Assembly: GCF_019603315.1 (NCBI RefSeq)
Contig: NZ_CP080649.1
Span: 1,994,176 to 2,058,175, forward strand
Direction: 5' to 3'
Source: Ruficoccus sp. ZRK36
Lineage (GTDB): Bacteria; Verrucomicrobiota; Verrucomicrobiia; Opitutales; Cerasicoccaceae
DNA: 64,000 nt
Position numbers and translations under genes: made by a program. The notes below the pieces were generated by a model. That model worked only from the letters and a program-made list of their open reading frames with translations. It had not been told where the DNA came from and made no database searches. Below, one piece after another: positions 63,198 through 64,000 of the stretch (positions are counted from its first letter, which is position 1; each line of letters starts with the position of its first letter).

Positions 63198-64000
63198 TCA
63201 GTTATATCTGCGGCGGAGATTGGTGGGGAGGATGCCCAGCTCTTCGCGGTACTTGGCCACGGTGCGGCGGGCGATCTTGATGTCCTTTTCGGCCAGGATG
63301 GCCACGATCCCCTGATCGCTGAAAGGTTTGGCCGGCTCTTCGTCCTCGATGATGTGGGCGATCTGGTCCTTGACGCTCTTGTTGGAAAAGGTCTGCCCGT
63401 CCTGGCCCTGATAGCCGGGAGTGAAGAAGTACTTGAACTCGAAAACGCCGTGCGGGGTTTCGATGAATTTGTTGGCGATGGCGCGGGAGACGGTTGTCTC
63501 GTGAACACCGACCAGCTCGGCCACCTGATTCATCGTCAACGGGCGTAGCTTGGAGACGCCCTCCTCGAAAAAGTCGTGCTGCAGGCGGAGGATTTCGCGG
63601 GTTATGCGCTCAATGGTCTGCTGGCGCTGCTCGATGGAGTTGATGAGAAACTTACCGGAGCGGATTTTTTCCCGCACGTACTCGCGGTCCTTGCCGTTCA
63701 CGATGCCGCGGGCGATCATTTCCTTGTAGGCATGGGAGATGCGCAGGCGCGGGATGTAGTCGTTGTTGAGGTGGATGATCCACTCGTCCCCGTCTTTTTC
63801 CACCCGCACATCGGGCACGATGACGCGGTTGGAGTCGTCCCCGAACTTGCGGCCGGGGGCCGGGTCGAGCATGGCGATTTCCTCAATCGCTTCCTGCACG
63901 TCCTCGGCCGGGGAGGAAACTTTGCGGGCGAGCTCCGGGATGCGGCGGCGCAACAGCAGATCAAAGTGGTCCTTGATGATGCGGGCGGGCAGGGACTTGT
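63198..64000 (-). CDS. rpoN: RNA polymerase sigma-54 factor, C-terminal part (window edge)
   Basis: Partial at its 5' end; the frame continues to the window edge ([27 protein letters not shown]). The core-binding region, then the HTH ([28 protein letters not shown]), FKYFFTPG and the RpoN box [15 protein letters not shown] are all present. It directs transcription at -24/-12 promoters with enhancer-binding activators. First of a gene run with a small hypothetical and a TsaB-like gene. Confidence 0.96.
   Translation of the reverse strand, partial: KSLPARIIKDHFDLLLRRRIPELARKVSSPAEDVQEAIEEIAMLDPAPGRKFGDDSNRVIVPDVRVEKDGDEWIIHLNNDYIPRLRISHAYKEMIARGIVNGKDREYVREKIRSGKFLINSIEQRQQTIERITREILRLQHDFFEEGVSKLRPLTMNQVAELVGVHETTVSRAIANKFIETPHGVFEFKYFFTPGYQGQDGQTFSNKSVKDQIAHIIEDEEPAKPFSDQGIVAILAEKDIKIARRTVAKYREELGILPTNLRRRYN

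Overview
The window looks like chromosomal DNA from a member of Verrucomicrobiota, most likely class Opitutia (Opitutae). The sequence is GC-rich by eye and has few strong Shine-Dalgarno sites. Three proteins end in PEP-CTERM sorting signals. There is a DUF1800/DUF1501 gene pair, two CxPSR-type sulfatases beside a heparinase-like lyase and a LacI regulator, and an H-X9-DG pseudopilin. I recognise no rRNA, CRISPR array, prophage or intact insertion sequence. The taxonomic placement is inference from gene content.

Layout. 0.1-10 kb: phosphate-binding protein, amidase, a SMUG1-type uracil-DNA glycosylase, zinc-free-type L36 and type-B L31, ComEC, a thiD-BASS transporter operon, an oxidoreductase with a histone H1-like tail, and an HTH-metallo-beta-lactamase fusion. 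10-18.5 kb: a sulfated-polysaccharide locus (heparinase-like lyase, two sulfatases, LacI regulator, one PEP-CTERM protein) with two matching candidate LacI operators and a 170-bp MITE. 18.6-27.3 kb: tRNA-Leu, an orphan sugar-ABC ATPase, carbonic anhydrase, tRNA-Arg, xylose isomerase, diacylglycerol kinase, a PQQ-type sugar dehydrogenase, a variant phosphofructokinase and an FAD-linked oxidase. 27.3-30.4 kb: three related envelope proteins and a small membrane protein. 30.5-33.1 kb: leuA with a newly noticed Leu-rich leader peptide and attenuator-like leader, then coaC. 33-45.3 kb: aminotransferase, ispH, dus, an ABCG-like transporter, an esterase and secreted proteins. 45.3-54.8 kb: a frameshifted CDF transporter gene, an ExbD pair, a peroxiredoxin-trxB operon with an OxyR-like upstream site, a PEP-CTERM protein, the pseudopilin, a serine protease and TatD. 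54.8-60.1 kb: a TPM-nucleotidyltransferase-LemA operon and a DUF1800-DUF1501-miniature membrane protein operon. 60.1-64 kb: a lipoprotein, alr, a TsaB-like gene and the 3' part of rpoN.

The most interesting non-coding signals are: the leuA leader (promoter, 16-codon Leu-rich peptide, alternative stems, terminator); the paired LacI-like operators with a MITE between one of them and its gene; the OxyR-like palindrome upstream of peroxiredoxin; and a dispersed palindromic repeat family that sits at the 3' ends of genes and supplies coding sequence or a stop codon in two cases.
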